Shown: piece after piece, positions 1 through 11,069 of the stretch | Position numbering within the stretch: the first letter of the stretch is position 1 | How the letters are laid out: each line of letters begins with the position of its first letter | Source of the DNA: Panicum virgatum | Lineage: Eukaryota; Streptophyta; Magnoliopsida; Poales; Poaceae | Direction: 5' to 3' | Assembly: GCF_016808335.1 (NCBI RefSeq) | Contig: NC_053146.1 | Coordinates: 36,452,470 to 36,516,469 of the forward strand | Length of the DNA: 64,000 bases | The notes under the pieces: generated by a model | Told to the model about the DNA's origin: nothing | Database searches by the model: none | Seen by the model: only the letters and a program-made list of their open reading frames with translations | Position numbers and translations under genes: made by a program

Positions 1-682
1 TTCTTGGGTGTGTTTGAGGCTTGTAGCAACTCCAGCAAACTTCAAATGACCGGGGGATGGCATATATATAGGACTCCAAGCCCAAAGAGCTGTTACTAGC
101 CGTTATCTAAATTCCTGCGAAGGCGTCGGATAGACCGACGGTAGGGCACCGGATCATCCAGTCACACTACGCTTCGAGGTAGCTGTTGGCTCCCTGACAA
201 GTGACGTGGCAGTCACCGGATAAATCGGTCAAAGGCCGTCGGTTCATCGGTGCCCGTCGGATCATCCGGTGCTGAAGGCTTTGCTTCAGCGCACTTGACA
301 ACGTCTCTGCACGATCCTCCGGTCGATACTCCGACGCACCATCTTTGGCACCGTCGGTTTATTCGGTGCCACTTGGCCTTGTCCACATGGCCTGCCCCCA
401 GTGCACCCCATTGCTCCGACGCCTATGCATCGGATTATCCGACGCTCACCGGATAGACCGGTGACCCTGCGTCGGTTCATCCGGTGCCACTGTGCTCTGT
501 AGAACTCGTCCATTTTGCCATTTCTTTGAGTTCTTTCTTAATGTTTTGTTTTGCTTGGCCTTTTTGCTTCATCCCTAGGATCTATAAATATTCACTTGAC
601 AAACCTATTAGTCACATTGATTGCGGTGTCACTCAATCAACAAAATCACAAAACTATGGCCTAATGGGGCATGTTTCTTACA
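1..682 (-). mobile_element. LTR fragment of a Ty1/copia (Opie/SIRE-like) element, cut by window start
   Basis: Read on the minus strand, an LTR appears to begin at 682 with TGTAAGAAACATGCC. It is preceded by a purine tract (plus-strand 683-696, ATCTCCTCTTTTTT) and by a TCATCAATCACCAAAA context typical of the 3' end of Opie/SIRE-type copia elements. The body is rich in short GGATCATCCGGTG-like motifs (about 120-490), a known style of grass LTR repeat. The other end lies outside the window, so length and target duplication cannot be tested. The family assignment is inference from motif style. Confidence 0.6.
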
Positions 683-1207
683 ATCTCCTCTTTTTTGGTG
701 ATTGATGACAACACAATCAAAGCAAACATAAATTTTGCAAAAATTAATAAATTGAACCACTTACACTTGCTTGGATGCTTACCATCATCCAATGTTGACT
801 TGGCCTCCTCCTAAACCCATCATTCCTCCTTTGTTTCTCCTCTTGTTTGCTACTTCCTCTATTGTCAAAGCCATTTGTAAACTTCTCCCCCTTTGATCAA
901 ATATATGGACTTTGTCGGTCAGTGCAGATGACCACACACTAGAATTAGCTTGGACTACCGAGAATGCTGTGGTTCTCATCACTCATCAGCTGGTAGCACA
1001 TTTACCCCCAACAGAAGGGCTGTCGTCCCAGCTCCCTCGGGAGGTCCACGGTAGCAAAAAAAAAAAATACTGTCCATTCGATCGCCATCCGGTGGTGCTC
1101 CTTCGTTCGCGTGGTGCCCTTCCTGTTAGGGTCGGCGGGGGTTCGCCCGGATGCGTCTGCCGCCGCTGTATTTAAGCCTCGGTCCTTGCCTTCCCCTTCT
1201 TCCTCTT
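683..1207 (-). other. Copia 3' internal remnant, then unassigned DNA
   Basis: Plus 683-905 looks like the non-coding 3' end of the copia element to its left: AT-rich, with a second GGGGGAG-type purine tract on the minus strand near 885-895. From 906 to 1207 I see no gene. A GC-rich stretch (1080-1200) with a weak TATA-like TATTTAAG at 1171 could be an old promoter, but no reading frame follows it. Confidence 0.4.
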
Positions 1208-1549
1208 GGCCACGTTTGGTTAGCACGAAAAAAAATATCGCGAAAAGAAAATCCTGCATGTATGAAATATTAAATGAAGTTTATTTACAAAACCTTTTCA
1301 CAAATAGGTGCAACTTTGCGAGCTGAATCTAGTGAGTCTAATATGATTAGATATAGTAATGCTACAGTAACTATACTCTAATCATCCTCCAATCATGCGG
1401 TCAAAGGCCTTGTTAGTTACAGTATTGCTACAATTACCATGGTTGTAGAGTTGTTTTTGTAATTAGATTTCATTTAATATCTCTAATTAGTGGTCAAAGT
1501 TGCGAAAAAATTTCGCGACATTTTTTTTTGCGCTAAACCAAACATGGCC
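1208..1549. mobile_element. MITE, 342 bp, with ~19-bp terminal inverted repeats
   Basis: The left end GGCCACGTTTGGTTAGC and right end GCTAAACCAAACATGGCC are inverted copies with one mismatch and one indel. The interior is non-coding and AT-rich, and the sub-ends CGCGAAAA/TTTCGCG are also inverted. The ends resemble abundant grass MITEs starting GGCC..GTTTGGTT. No clean target duplication is visible, so the superfamily is left open. Confidence 0.75.
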
Positions 1550-2263
1550 CTTGCTTTCTTTCTTCCGCCCGTTCTTCTGTTTTTGGTCTTTGGGGTTCGC
1601 CCGTTCCTCTGTGCCGCCGGAGAGGGGATTCCTCGGCTACGTTCTCTGGCCTGGTCCTCTTCGACGCTTTCCTTGCTGTGCCGTTCTACCTGCTGCTGGT
1701 CCCGGATTTTGTGGCCATGGAGGGTGTAGGGGGTGTGGGGTTAGGGTTTCGTTTCATCTTCTTACCACCCATCCGTTGTTGCGTCGGGGCTCGTTTGCTG
1801 CTCTAACTCTTTCTCGTCGGGGTCGGGGTTGGGGTCTCGGGCCGCTTGGTGCCGGATCCTCTGCGTTTGGGAAGGTGTTGCTGGGTGCCTTTGTCTCCTG
1901 CATTTCTTCCTCCTGGTGAATTCTCGTTGTAGATTTGTTAGGTTTAGATTTGTGTTTCTTGTTCCCATGTCGATGTTGTTTGTTTGGTGCCCTCTATTTT
2001 GCAGGTGGCTTTGTGCCTCTTCCACGGGTCTGTTTAGGCGACGGCGACGACCTCGTTGCGGTTGGTTGCCACGGGCGACGGCGACGACCTCCTTGCGGTT
2101 GCCTGGACACAGTATGTGTGCGATTTCTTCTTTTCTCCTTGCACGTTTTCCTTATCTTGCTTGTGGCCTAAAATTTGTCGTTCTGTTAGCCGATTGCGCA
2201 GCCCCTGTTCTTTGTAGGCCTTGCTATATATGCTAGAAAAGGTTTTCGGTTGTGCTTTTGTAG
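1550..2263. other. Intergenic, no gene
   Basis: Pyrimidine-rich then mixed sequence with no supportable reading frame. Positions 2172-2268 are a diverged direct copy (about 75-80%) of 2797-2898, sharing TTAGCCGATTGCG and TTTGTAGG blocks. This is a tandem repeat now separated by the solo LTR. Confidence 0.45.
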
Positions 2264-2268
2264 GGTCT

Positions 2269-2775
2269 TGTTGATATAGAATCGCGCCAAAATACACTCG
2301 GATGCGCTAGAACGCGCGACGATCGTCAAAACGATCAAAACCAGCAAAACCTTGGGCAGGCCGGTCTGACCGGTGCCGCCGACCGGTCTGACCGGTGCAG
2401 GCAGGGCTTCGCAAAGACCTAGAATCAGCAAGCTCGGGAGGGACCCCGTCGGAGCTCGTGAGGCTAGGGTTGCTCTGAGGTCGGCAGGCCACTCAGAACG
2501 TCTTCAAACGCCGTCGAGACGAAGGAAGAAAGCAATTAGGGTTTGAAAAAAGCTAGAATTTGAAAGGCAAAAAGAAATGCAATATTTTGATTGATTCGTT
2601 TGGGTATTACCTCAATTGGCCTTAGCCTTCATATATATAGACCGGGGAAGACGTACCCCTTCACGAGTAGGATTACAAAAGGACTCTTTACAAAAACTCT
2701 AATTCTACTCGGACTGCACAGACTGGACCGGTCTGACCGGTCGGTCTCGGGACATGCTAAATTTGGCTGTCAATA
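2269..2775. mobile_element. Solo LTR, 507 bp, TSD GGTCT
   Basis: The segment begins TGTTGA and ends TCAATA, an imperfect inverted terminus (one mismatch from TGTTGA/TCAACA). It is flanked by the identical 5-bp repeats GGTCT at 2264-2268 and 2776-2780. It contains a TATA-like CATATATATAG near 2629-2639 and several ACCGGTCTGACCGGT palindromes (about 2365-2400, 2722-2740). No internal coding region is present, so it is read as a solo LTR left by LTR-LTR recombination. Orientation is uncertain. Confidence 0.7.
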
Positions 2776-2780
2776 GGTCT

Positions 2781-3464
2781 TTAACTGTAAAAATAAAATT
2801 TGTAGTAGCCTTAGCCGATTGCGTGCCCTTTGTCCTTTGTAGGTCCTGCTGTATATATATGGTAGAAAAGATTGTCGGTTCTGGTTTCGTAGAATCTACT
2901 GTGGCCCCTTCTTGCCCTTACCATGGTTCTGGCTTTTGTGCTACCGACTTCTTTTGGGGAAGTTTTACTGTATTGATTGCGATTCGTTTTATTTAGCTTC
3001 CTTCGTGACGTTAAACGTTATTCGTCGTTAGGCTTTTCCGAGTTAAGTTAGACCAGCCTAAATCTGGTCCGTGGAGTTTATATATAGCCTCTTAGAGTTA
3101 TTATTAAGTCCGTGCTCTGTTTTTACAAAAGGGTGTCTATGAAGATAGGATCTGCTTTGTGATTATTGCTGATTAAATCTTACATGGGCACCCAGTAACA
3201 AGACGAAACAATGAAGACCAATAGGCAATAAATGCATTAACGGAAAAGATCGCTAAGCTAAACTCACAAAAAAAGCTCCAATAATACTAGAAACGCTAGC
3301 CGATACTTTGGAACTGCACGTACACATTCTCTGCAACATACATGTACAGAGTTAGGAGCGCGTGCGTGCCGACAGTAGGGAGTACGCAACGTAACTGTTG
3401 ATGCCGGCCGGCGAGCTACCCACAACAAAATAAAACTCTCGCCCGGCCCGCCGGCGAGCTAGAA
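2781..3464. other. Intergenic, 3' side of the DUF4220 gene
   Basis: No gene is seen. It holds the second copy of the old tandem segment (2797-2898) and AT-rich DNA. The 3' UTR of the minus-strand gene must end here, but no polyadenylation signal stands out. Confidence 0.4.
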
Positions 3465-5837
3465 TCATGCCGGCGGCGTGGCCACCGCCGGCCCGCGGCC
3501 GATGCCGGTGTGGGTGGCTATCGCCCAGAGCACGGTGATGAACTCGCCGCCCTGCGCCAGCGCCTCCCTGTGCGCCTTGAGGTGCACCTCGCTCCCCGTC
3601 GGCGCCGCGTACACCAGCACCTCTGTCCACAGGTCGGCGAGCTGCTTCCACAGCTGCTCAACGTCCGTCGTGGGGGCTCCGTACGTGTCCACCAGCGCCT
3701 TCCCCAACCTTGCTCCCTCGTGCAGCGCAGACGCCGAGGTGGCCTCCTTCTTCTTCTCCTTCCTCTCGGTGTCGGTGGCCACCGCCGTCTCCGCCGCCAT
3801 CGCCATCAACTTGTTGGACCGGGTGGCGGGTGGATACACGTGGTAGCCCCAGCACCCGAGCGCCTTATTATTACTCTTGAGCTCCGCCATGGTGTCCTTG
3901 TAGACGCGCTCCGTGCCGTCCTTGTCGTCGGGGAGGAGCGCCGGCTGGAACGCCACCAGGTAGGCGCAGTACCTGGACAGCGCCGTGGCCACCTTGCGGT
4001 GAGGCTCCTCCGCCTTGGTCTGCTCCGTCAGCGGGTGCCTCGACTCCAAGAGCTCGGTGGCGATGTGCCAGGCGAGGATGACCTCGGCGATGCCGGCCCT
4101 GCTGCGGCTATGGCGCTGCCGCAGCTGCACGGTCGTCTCGCCCGACTGCACAACAAGGTTGCTGGGATGAGGGCCGACGCCGTCGCCGGCGGCGCTGTCC
4201 ATCAGACGCTCCATGAGGGCCTTCTTGGCTTGCACCGGCACGGCCCTGGTCGGCAGCAGCGCCAGGCGGCCGCAGCACCAGAGCAGGGACAGCTGCTTGA
4301 CGCGGACGCTGGGGCCGCTCAGCAGCGTGCGCACCCACAGGACGCTGCGGATGACCCCCCTCAGGAGCGGGCTGTCGCGCCACCGCTGGCTGGAGCTGGC
4401 GTAGCTGGAGAGCAGCGACACCATGAACCAGTTGGAGAGCAGGAAGACGATGAACTCCCACACCTCCTCGTAGACGACGGAGAGGAGGAGGAGGGCGGTG
4501 ATGGAAACGTCGACGACGGAGAAGAGATGCATGGGGGATTTGGTCACCCTCCTCAGGATGCACCCGCCCATCCGGACTACGCCGAACCACACGGCGTAGT
4601 TGTCGGCCTTGAAGCTCCGGTAGGCGTAGCCCACGTCCCCGTTGCTGCACAGGACGATGGTGAGGGCGCAGAGGGCCCACACGACGACGGGGAAGAGGAT
4701 GTAGTTGACGAGGAAGAAGAAGGGGCTGGCCAGCACCACCGGGTGCACCGAGTGGTAGTGCTCGCAGAGGAACTGCACCTCGTCGCCGAAGACCTGGAAC
4801 AGGGCCTTGGCTGCTTCTTCTTCTTCGCAGAGGCCTCGGAAGATGAGGTGGCGGCAGTTGCGGGCCTCGGCGTCGGTGATGGGCAGGTCCTCCAGCCTCC
4901 GCCGCAGCAGCTTGTAGAGCGTGAAGGAGAGGCACAGCCGCTTCAGCCTGGGGTCGCCGCCGTTGAGCAGTTTGTCATTCTTGTCCCCGGCGAGCTCCCA
5001 GATTCGGCCCACCGTCACGACCGTGGAGTCGTCTTTCTTGATGGCCTCCGCCAATCGTCCAGACGGCTCAGCTACCACTAGTTGGTAGCCGTCGGGGCCG
5101 GCCTCCTTTTCCAAGTCCTCCTCGCCGGTCACCACGTAGTTGCACAGCTTCAGGAGCGCGGACCCACGCTGGTCGCCGCCGCTCGCCGCGTGCTGCCGTT
5201 CCTCCTCTAGCATCTGGGCCATGTAGGAGGCGACGAGCTGGGGGTTCTTGCCGTAGGCAAAGGAACGCTTCGCCAGCTCCAAGGTGACGAACCTCTGCAC
5301 CAGCTTGGCAGCCGCAAGGACCCACAGGATCCCATACAGCGCCTTCTTGCCGGCGCTCCTGAGGTTGTAGAAGACGAGGTACCCCAGCCAGCCGATCCGG
5401 GCGGCGCGCTCGATGATGCCCGAGTACCCCTGCGGCGCGCCCACCAGCACCGCCTCCACCTTCTTGCGGAGGAGCTCCACCAGGAGCATCCACATGAGGA
5501 TGGTCCGGGCCCGCAACGACAGCTCCGTCGTCTGCCCGGTGGCCGCGCCTTCCTTCTTGGCCTCGGAGAAGAGGTAGGACATGACGGGGAGGAAGAGCGA
5601 GAGCGAGGTGGAGAGGAAGAGCCGGACGCTGGGGTTGAGGATGGCGCTGATGTCCGAGAAGGGGCTGAAGAGGTTGAGGTTGAAGAAGAGGGCCGCCAGA
5701 GTGAACATGATCACGGACGTGGCCACCATGGTGGCCTCGTTTCTCTGGTCCGCATAGGACGAGGTGAGGTTGTACACATAGTTGTATACTAGAGTATTAT
5801 TGTAGCAGTAGCCGCTAGTTCCGTTGGAGTTGTTCAT
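3465..5837 (-). CDS. DUF4220/DUF594 domain membrane protein, intronless, 790 aa
   Basis: Single-exon host gene and the only intact reading frame of host type here. The first ATG is at 5837 (GTG lies two codons upstream); it ends with TGA at 3465-3467. Hydrophobic segments lie near residues 37-57, 70-90, 108-125, 148-178, 365-395 and 440-475, the layout of a DUF4220 (PF13968) integral membrane protein. The C-terminal DUF594 (PF04578) signature is clear: KVATALSRYCAYLVAF near 615 and LWKQLADLWTEVLVYAAP near 725, followed by GGEFITVLWA. Length (about 700-800 aa) and lack of introns match grass family members, which occur in large tandem families of unknown biochemical function. No signal peptide is evident. 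GC content is very high, as in many grass single-exon genes and unlike the AT-rich surroundings. The gene looks functional; expression cannot be judged. Confidence 0.92.
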   Translation of the reverse strand: MNNSNGTSGYCYNNTLVYNYVYNLTSSYADQRNEATMVATSVIMFTLAALFFNLNLFSPFSDISAILNPSVRLFLSTSLSLFLPVMSYLFSEAKKEGAATGQTTELSLRARTILMWMLLVELLRKKVEAVLVGAPQGYSGIIERAARIGWLGYLVFYNLRSAGKKALYGILWVLAAAKLVQRFVTLELAKRSFAYGKNPQLVASYMAQMLEEERQHAASGGDQRGSALLKLCNYVVTGEEDLEKEAGPDGYQLVVAEPSGRLAEAIKKDDSTVVTVGRIWELAGDKNDKLLNGGDPRLKRLCLSFTLYKLLRRRLEDLPITDAEARNCRHLIFRGLCEEEEAAKALFQVFGDEVQFLCEHYHSVHPVVLASPFFFLVNYILFPVVVWALCALTIVLCSNGDVGYAYRSFKADNYAVWFGVVRMGGCILRRVTKSPMHLFSVVDVSITALLLLSVVYEEVWEFIVFLLSNWFMVSLLSSYASSSQRWRDSPLLRGVIRSVLWVRTLLSGPSVRVKQLSLLWCCGRLALLPTRAVPVQAKKALMERLMDSAAGDGVGPHPSNLVVQSGETTVQLRQRHSRSRAGIAEVILAWHIATELLESRHPLTEQTKAEEPHRKVATALSRYCAYLVAFQPALLPDDKDGTERVYKDTMAELKSNNKALGCWGYHVYPPATRSNKLMAMAAETAVATDTERKEKKKEATSASALHEGARLGKALVDTYGAPTTDVEQLWKQLADLWTEVLVYAAPTGSEVHLKAHREALAQGGEFITVLWAIATHTGIGRGPAVATPPA

Positions 5838-5933
5838 CTTCACTTCACCTCTCCTCTCGATCGATGCTAGCTAGAGCTAGCTATTGCTCCTATTTGAAAT
5901 ACTGACTTATGAACTGACGATGCACCACGCTCG

Positions 5934-5942
5934 TATATATAT
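5934..5942 (-). promoter_or_regulatory. TATA box of the DUF4220/DUF594 gene
   Basis: The minus strand reads CTATATATATACG about 97-105 bp upstream of the ATG at 5837. That predicts a start site near 5905 and a 5' UTR of about 65 bp with no upstream ATG before the main start. Assigned from motif and spacing only. Confidence 0.65.
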
Positions 5943-6175
5943 AGTTATAATGGCGTGAATGAGAATCTAGGGAACCATTTGATGACGGTTTATTTCAGAC
6001 AGCATTCAGCTTTAATTTGTTCTCTAATCCTTTAATTTTTCATCTTTATTTGATTGGTAGCCTTTTCCTTTTAGCAAAGGGAATCATTGCCTGGCCGGTA
6101 TGGAGTACTACTTCTAATTTACTCTGCCTGGAAATTATGATCCTAGTAATGCTTCTAATTTATTCTGCACGTGTG

Positions 6176-6503
6176 TGTTAGAAGTTCTAGGATCTCTAGA
6201 TCAAAAGGAACCACAAGACATGACGTACCTTGGTCACTAGGGCCTCCCATCTTCTTCTTTGTGCCTCTGTGTGAGTGTATGTGTGTTCTTGTCGGTCACA
6301 AAAACCCGGTGATGGCAGCACGCACACGGATCGGTCGTTTTGAACGGGGTTCCCCCCTTCTATTTATATGCCGCTCACCGGGGGTACCGACATCCATGGT
6401 CGGTTCCCGTTCCTTAACTTTCGTCCATTAAGTTTTCCTTATCGTTTTACTGTAGATCATTCAATGAGCTTACTGTTTAAGCTCACAGATCATCATCCCA
6501 ATA
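6176..6503 (-). repeat. 3' LTR of the copia element
   Basis: Near-identical to 12573-12938 but about 36 bp shorter. The missing block starts after TTCCCG and is bounded by short TCCCG repeats in the full LTR. On the element strand its first bases are TATTGGG, against TGTTGGG in the 5' LTR, so the terminal TG has become TA. A TATA motif lies at 6360-6370. Confidence 0.93.
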
Positions 6504-6514
6504 TTCTCCCCCTT
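6504..6514 (-). other. Polypurine tract of the copia element
   Basis: The element strand reads AAGGGGGAGAA directly against the 3' LTR start. This is the standard plus-strand primer position and composition for copia elements. Confidence 0.85.
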
Positions 6515-6848
6515 GATCGTAAGGGCTTAAACTTATAAGTTTTATTTCTCAACAAAATAGTACATCAAGACAAAAGGATTACAATGGTTAATAACAAACA
6601 CCACTGAACCCAGTGACTATAACATACTACTTTATTTCGAAACAAACTTCTTTAACTTAGGAGCTCCATGAACTTATTACATCAAACTTATACAAACTTA
6701 CAGACTCACTCTTTGACAGACAGTACACCAAGACACTAAGTTACAATAGTCAATTAAGTACTACTGAACTAAGTGACTATGGTTCCCGATCAATCTCCGA
6801 GGAAGTCCACATTAGGATTATGGGGAGACGATGTCACATTGGTCCCAA

Positions 6849-9800
6849 CTAATCCAGGATCAAGGGCTTATCTACCAGACCCATACCGGTAACGTGATTT
6901 TTGAATACACTGGGTGGTAGGCCCTTTGTAAGTGGATCCGCCAACATATACTTAGTGTTTATATACTTAATACTTATTGTCTGATCTTGGATCCTTTCTT
7001 TCACAACATGGTACTTAATGTCAATGTGCTTGGCACCACTCATTGACTTATTGTTACTCGAATAGATTACTGCTGGTTGATTATCGCAATATAATATGAG
7101 TGGTTTTGAAATGCTGTCGACCACTCTAAGTCCCGGAATAAAATTCTTTAGCCATACTGCCTGCCCGGTAGCCTCATAACATGCCACATATTCAGCCTGC
7201 ATTGTCGACGATGCAGTAACACTTTGTTTGGAGCTTTTCCACGATATAGCTCCTCCTGCGAGTGTGAAGATATAACCTGACGTGGATTTCTTAGTGTCAA
7301 CACATCTCGCAAAATCAGCATCTGAATAACCTATGACTTCAAGGTTATCAGACCTCTCATATGTGAGCATGAGATCTTTAGTGCCTTGCAAATAGCGAAA
7401 GGTCTTTTTAGCTAGTTTCCAGTGTTCTGGTCCTGGATTTGACTGAAATCTGCCAAGCATCCCGGTCACGAATGCCAAATCAGGGCGAGTGCACACTTGT
7501 GCATACATTATGCTTCCGACAGCTGAGGCATAAGGAATTGACTTCATCTGCGCAGCTTCATACTCATTCTTTGGACATTGGAATTTTCCAAATTTATCGC
7601 CCTTAACAATAGGAGCAGGCTAGGCTGAACACTTATGCATATTATATTTTTTCAGCACCTTTTCTATATATGTTTTCTGAGATAGCCCCAAGATCCCTTT
7701 GGATCTATTTCGGTGAATTTCTATGCCCAGAGCATAAGTAGCTTCACCGAGATCTTTCATCTCAAATTTGGAGGTAAGGAACCTCTTTGTTTCCAGCAGT
7801 AGATTCTTATCACTACTGGCCAGGAGTATATCATCCACATATAATATAAAAAAGATGAATTTACTCCCCCTGAACTTAGCATAAATGCAGTTATCCCTTT
7901 TATTCTCTTCAAAACCAAATTCTCTGATAATTTGATCAAACTTAAGGTACCATTGTCTTGACGCTTGTTTGAGCCCATAAATGGATTTCTTCAATTTACA
8001 TCCCAAATGTTCCTTTCCTTCCACAACAAAACCCTCAGGTTGTGCCATGTAAACATTCTCATACAAATCACCATTCAGGAATGCCGTTTTAACATCCATT
8101 TGATGCAACTCCAAATCATAATGAGCCACAAGTGCCATGATGATTCTGAATGAGTCTTTAGAAGAAACAGGGGAGAAGATTTCATTGTAATCAATGTCTT
8201 CCCTCTGTGTAAACCCCTTTGCCACGAGTCTTGCTTTGAACCTTTCGATATTACCCTTGGAGTCACGTTTAGTCTTGTAGACCCATTTACAGCCTACTGT
8301 TTTGGCTCCTTTAGGAATTTCTACTAAGTCCCATACTTCATTAGCATTCATGGACTCCATTTCATCTTTCATAGCATCAAGCCATTCAGATGAATGCTCA
8401 TTATTCATGGCCTCTTTAAATGATGTGGGATCATCGTCCAACATCAACTCATTCATATCTTCACTCATATAAGTGACATAATCACTAGGAATAGCTGATC
8501 TTCTTTCTCGTTGTGACCTTCTTAATGGTTGCTCATTATTTTGCTCATTCATCACAACTGGAGGCTGTTGAATATGCTCATTAGACTCATCATCAGGTGC
8601 AACACTTGAAGTGGTTGCAGGAGTTTCAACAGGTGTTGTAACAACAGTCCCTTGGACTTGAGGTGCAACATCAGCATGCACAGGGAAAATAGGGTCTTGA
8701 GTTATGGGCATTGGAACATATTCCCGTTTTTCTTCTAAATCAATTTCCCTGGAAGTCATGCTCCCCCTGATTACTTCATCTTCCAAGAACACAGCGTGTC
8801 TTGTTTCAACAAACTTAGTAAACTGATTCGGGCAATAAAATCGATATGCCTTTGACTTATCAGGATAACCGATAAAATGGCAACTGATTGTCTTGGGGTC
8901 TAACTTTCCCATATTTGGATTGAAAACTCGAGCTTCAGCAGGGCAGCCCCACACATGTAAATAATTTAGAGTTGGTTTCTTCCCAGTCCATAATTCAAAA
9001 GGTGTCTTAGGAACTGATTTGCTGGGAACTCTATTAAGAATGTGTGCAGCTGTCTTTAGAGCTTCCATCCATAAATTCACAGGCAAAGTAGAGTGGCTTA
9101 TCATACTTCATACCATATCCATTAGAGTGCGATTACGCCTTTCAGCTACTCCATTTTGCTGTGGTTCGCCCGGTGCAGAGTACTGGGCTTTTATGCCATT
9201 TTCTTCCAAAAACCTTGCAAAAGGTCCAGGAGTTTGGCCATAAGGTGTATGCCTTCCGTAGTATTCTCTACCACGATCAGACCTTACAATTTTGATCTTC
9301 CGATCATGTTGATTCTCAACTTCTGCTTTGAAAATTTTGAACTTGTCTAATGCCTCGGATCTTTCTTTGATTGGATAAATATATCCATAACGGGAGTAAT
9401 CATCAGTGAATGTGATGAAAGAATCAAAACCATCCACTGATTTTACATTAAAAGGACCACAAATATCTGTGTGGATTATTTCCAAAACTCCCGTGCTTCG
9501 GTTTGCACCTTTCTTGATTTTCTTTGCATATTTTCCTTTGATGCAATCAATGCAATGTTCAACATCTGCATCCGAGAAATCCAAAGGATGGAGGATATCT
9601 TCTTTAATGAGACGCTCAATTCTCCCCCTCAAAATATGGCCTAAACGGTAGTGCCATAATTTCGAAGAAGTCTCATTATCATTATATTTTCGTTTGGTAC
9701 TGACGTTTGCATTTGAGGTGGAATCAACATGATAAGTGGCATCACATAAAGATATTTTATAAAGTTGTTCTCATCTAACGGCGAGACCAACCTCTTTATT

Positions 9801-11042
9801 GTCATACATAATTATACATCTATGGTCTCCAAAAGTACAACGATAACCACTATCATCTAAGGATGAAACAGAAACTAAGTTTCTTTTCATAGAGGGTACA
9901 TAAAGAACATCATTCAGCTGAAGTCTAAAGCTAGTATGAAGAGTAAGAGTGAAGTCTCCAATGGCCTTGACTTCTGCTTCAACTCCATTAGCAACTCTAA
10001 TTCTTCTTTCCCCTCTTCTTAGGGTCCTCCTCGTAGCGAATCCCTATAAAGAGTTTGCAACGTGAATTGTTGCACCTGAGTCAATCCACCAAGAGTCGGT
10101 GGCATAATCAATATAAAGGGATTCATCAACAAAAGTTATAACATCAGTACCTTTCTTATTGAGCCATCTCATAAAGCCAATGCAGTCCCTCTGACGGTGT
10201 CCACTTTTTCCACAAAAGTGGCATCCTTCGGGATCTTTTCCTTTTTCCTCTGCACTGGAGCCACCTGCTGGCTTGTTCTGCTGGCCTTGCTTAGAAGATT
10301 GCCCCTTTTCTTTGAATTGACCAGGCTTAGGCTTCAAGTATTCTTTCTTAAATTTCTTATACCTTTTCTTTTCAGAATGCTTGAACTGATTAGCATGATC
10401 AATCCTTTCTGCCTTAAGCCTTTCTTCTTCTTGCACACACATGGCAATCAACTCATCAATGCCCCACTTTATTTTCATAGAATTGTAGTTGATCACAAAT
10501 GGAGAGAACTCCTGGGGCAGTGATGACATAATGAAATGGACAAAAAAACCATCTGAGATTTCCATCTCCATTGACTTAAGCTTGGAAGCCATGTGACATT
10601 TCTTCATAATGTGCTCCCTTAGACTGCCAGTAGCATCATATTTTTCACCCACCAACCTTTTGATGAGGGTGGTGGCATAAGCTTTAGAGGAGCCTTTGAA
10701 TTGCTCCTCAATTTTAGTAAGATAATCCCTGGCAGACTGAGTATCAGGAATTGCTCCTCTTATTGTATCAATAATGGAGCTTCTAATGATCATAAGGCAT
10801 TTTCGATTTGAAATGCTTCATTTTGCTTTTTCTTCCTCATATTCCTTTTTCAGGACTTCATAATTTTCATCCTCTGGTTTAGGCTCAACCGGAGGATCCT
10901 TATGGAGGGCATAATCAATATCCAGCAGAGCTAGAGTGATCTCCAGCTTCTCCTTCCATGAAGCATAGTTGCTTCCATTAAGCTGCTCAATATTGCCCAA
11001 GACACTGGCAATTTGAGACGCTGCATAAGAGAGAATCAACAT
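6849..11042 (-). pseudogene. Copia gag-pol polyprotein with five in-frame stops
   Basis: One frame of 1,398 codons from ATG 11040-11042 to TAG 6849-6851. Gag (UBN2-type, to ~10180) has a CX2CX4HX4C zinc knuckle (CHFCGKSGHRQRDC). Next come the protease DSG motif (WIDSGATIH, near 10075), a pre-integrase region, and integrase (about 9600-8900: HTDICGP, TDDYSRYGY, NGVAERRNR as D, D, E motifs). RT follows (about 8330-7620, [10 protein letters not shown]), then RNase H (7547-6849, SDADFA, ASSTMQAEY, KHIDIKYH). Stops keep the frame: TGA 10818-10820, TAG 10044-10046, TGA 9771-9773, TGA 9108-9110, TAG 7620-7622. By family consensus several fit C-to-T or G-to-A changes. All domains are otherwise recognisable, so decay is recent. 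Confidence 0.93.
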
Positions 11043-11069
11043 TATTAAGTAAGCATCTTCTTTTATTAA

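Noticed and set aside
3510..5081. Long open frame on the plus strand opposite the DUF4220/DUF594 gene
   Set aside because: It is rich in Arg, Gly, Gln and His with no domain, and is explained by the extreme GC bias of the minus-strand gene, which keeps complementary frames open.
5838..5843. Start two codons upstream of the ATG at 5837
   Set aside because: The upstream codon is GTG, not used as a start in plant nuclear genes without special context; the first ATG is at 5837.
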